From positions 1 through 49,566 of the forward strand of contig JAEZDY010000030.1 in the NCBI GenBank assembly GCA_023417935.1: a stretch of 49,566 bases of DNA. Reading direction: 5' to 3'. The DNA comes from Bacteroidota bacterium. GTDB taxonomy: Bacteria > Bacteroidota > Bacteroidia > Bacteroidales > Lentimicrobiaceae. Below, one piece after another: positions 49,473 through 49,566 of the stretch; position 1 is the first letter of the stretch; each line of letters opens with the position of its first letter. The notes under the pieces are model-generated. The model was not told the origin of the DNA. It searched no databases and saw nothing but the letters and a program-made list of their open reading frames with translations. Position numbers and translations under genes: made by a program.

Positions 49473-49566
49473 AAATATGTGTTTTCCCGGTTATTTTGGT
49501 AGTTGATTGAAAAGTATATTTCAAAAAATGGGAAAAGTAATTTTTGAGGGGTTAGGGGTGTAGGGG

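Overview
The window is a piece of a Bacteroidota (Bacteroidetes) chromosome. The evidence is the promoter style (TAnnTTTG -7 boxes with a TTG 19 bases upstream, seen twice before the str operon), type IX secretion (T9SS) sorting domains on secreted proteins, LES-type lipoprotein signal peptides, and the order str - S10 - spc - alpha in one run with infA and map beside secY. I cannot assign a genus. No tRNA, rRNA or CRISPR array was seen.

Layout. 1-2.5 kb: the start of a lipoprotein gene, a DUF4143-type ATPase flanked by 15-bp direct repeats with four 23-bp iterons before it, then a gene-poor repeat-rich stretch. 2.5-6.4 kb: a frameshifted DUF4173 membrane protein, a single-domain response regulator, a small membrane protein and a secreted EEP-family phosphohydrolase/nuclease. 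6.4-13.4 kb (minus strand): maf, DUF502, surE, a small membrane protein, lpxB, a TPR lipoprotein and comEC. 13.5-18.7 kb (minus): ccsA/ccmF-like cytochrome c maturation gene, a DUF2520 dehydrogenase-like gene, a kdsC-like phosphatase and a UbiA-family prenyltransferase. 19.0-20.3 kb: enolase. 20.4-38.7 kb: an unbroken minus-strand ribosomal run from rpsL to rplQ with fusA, secY, map, infA and rpoA, closed by a clear terminator. A probable non-coding RNA lies just upstream of rpsL. 39.1-47.5 kb: an accessory region with metX, a HEPN/MNT (HepT/MntA-like) pair, a delta-60-repeat T9SS exoprotein, several frameshifted lipoproteins, a broken XRE regulator, fragments of T9SS genes, and a second, dismembered metX. 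47.8-49.5 kb: a LiaF-like membrane protein, an Ig-like lipoprotein and a small conserved-looking protein.

The most striking theme is minisatellite DNA. Spacers outside the ribosomal run are filled with short tandem arrays (units of 7, 9, 19, 20, 23, 37 and 38 bp), and some unit families recur at distant loci. Arrays of the same kind also sit inside three reading frames (DUF4173, DUF2520, metX) as in-frame loop insertions. The ribosomal spacers have none. In the accessory region there are also +1 homopolymer slips just after lipoprotein start codons, which may be phase-variable switches, decay or sequencing error, and a family of short palindromes near the recombined metX and T9SS pieces.
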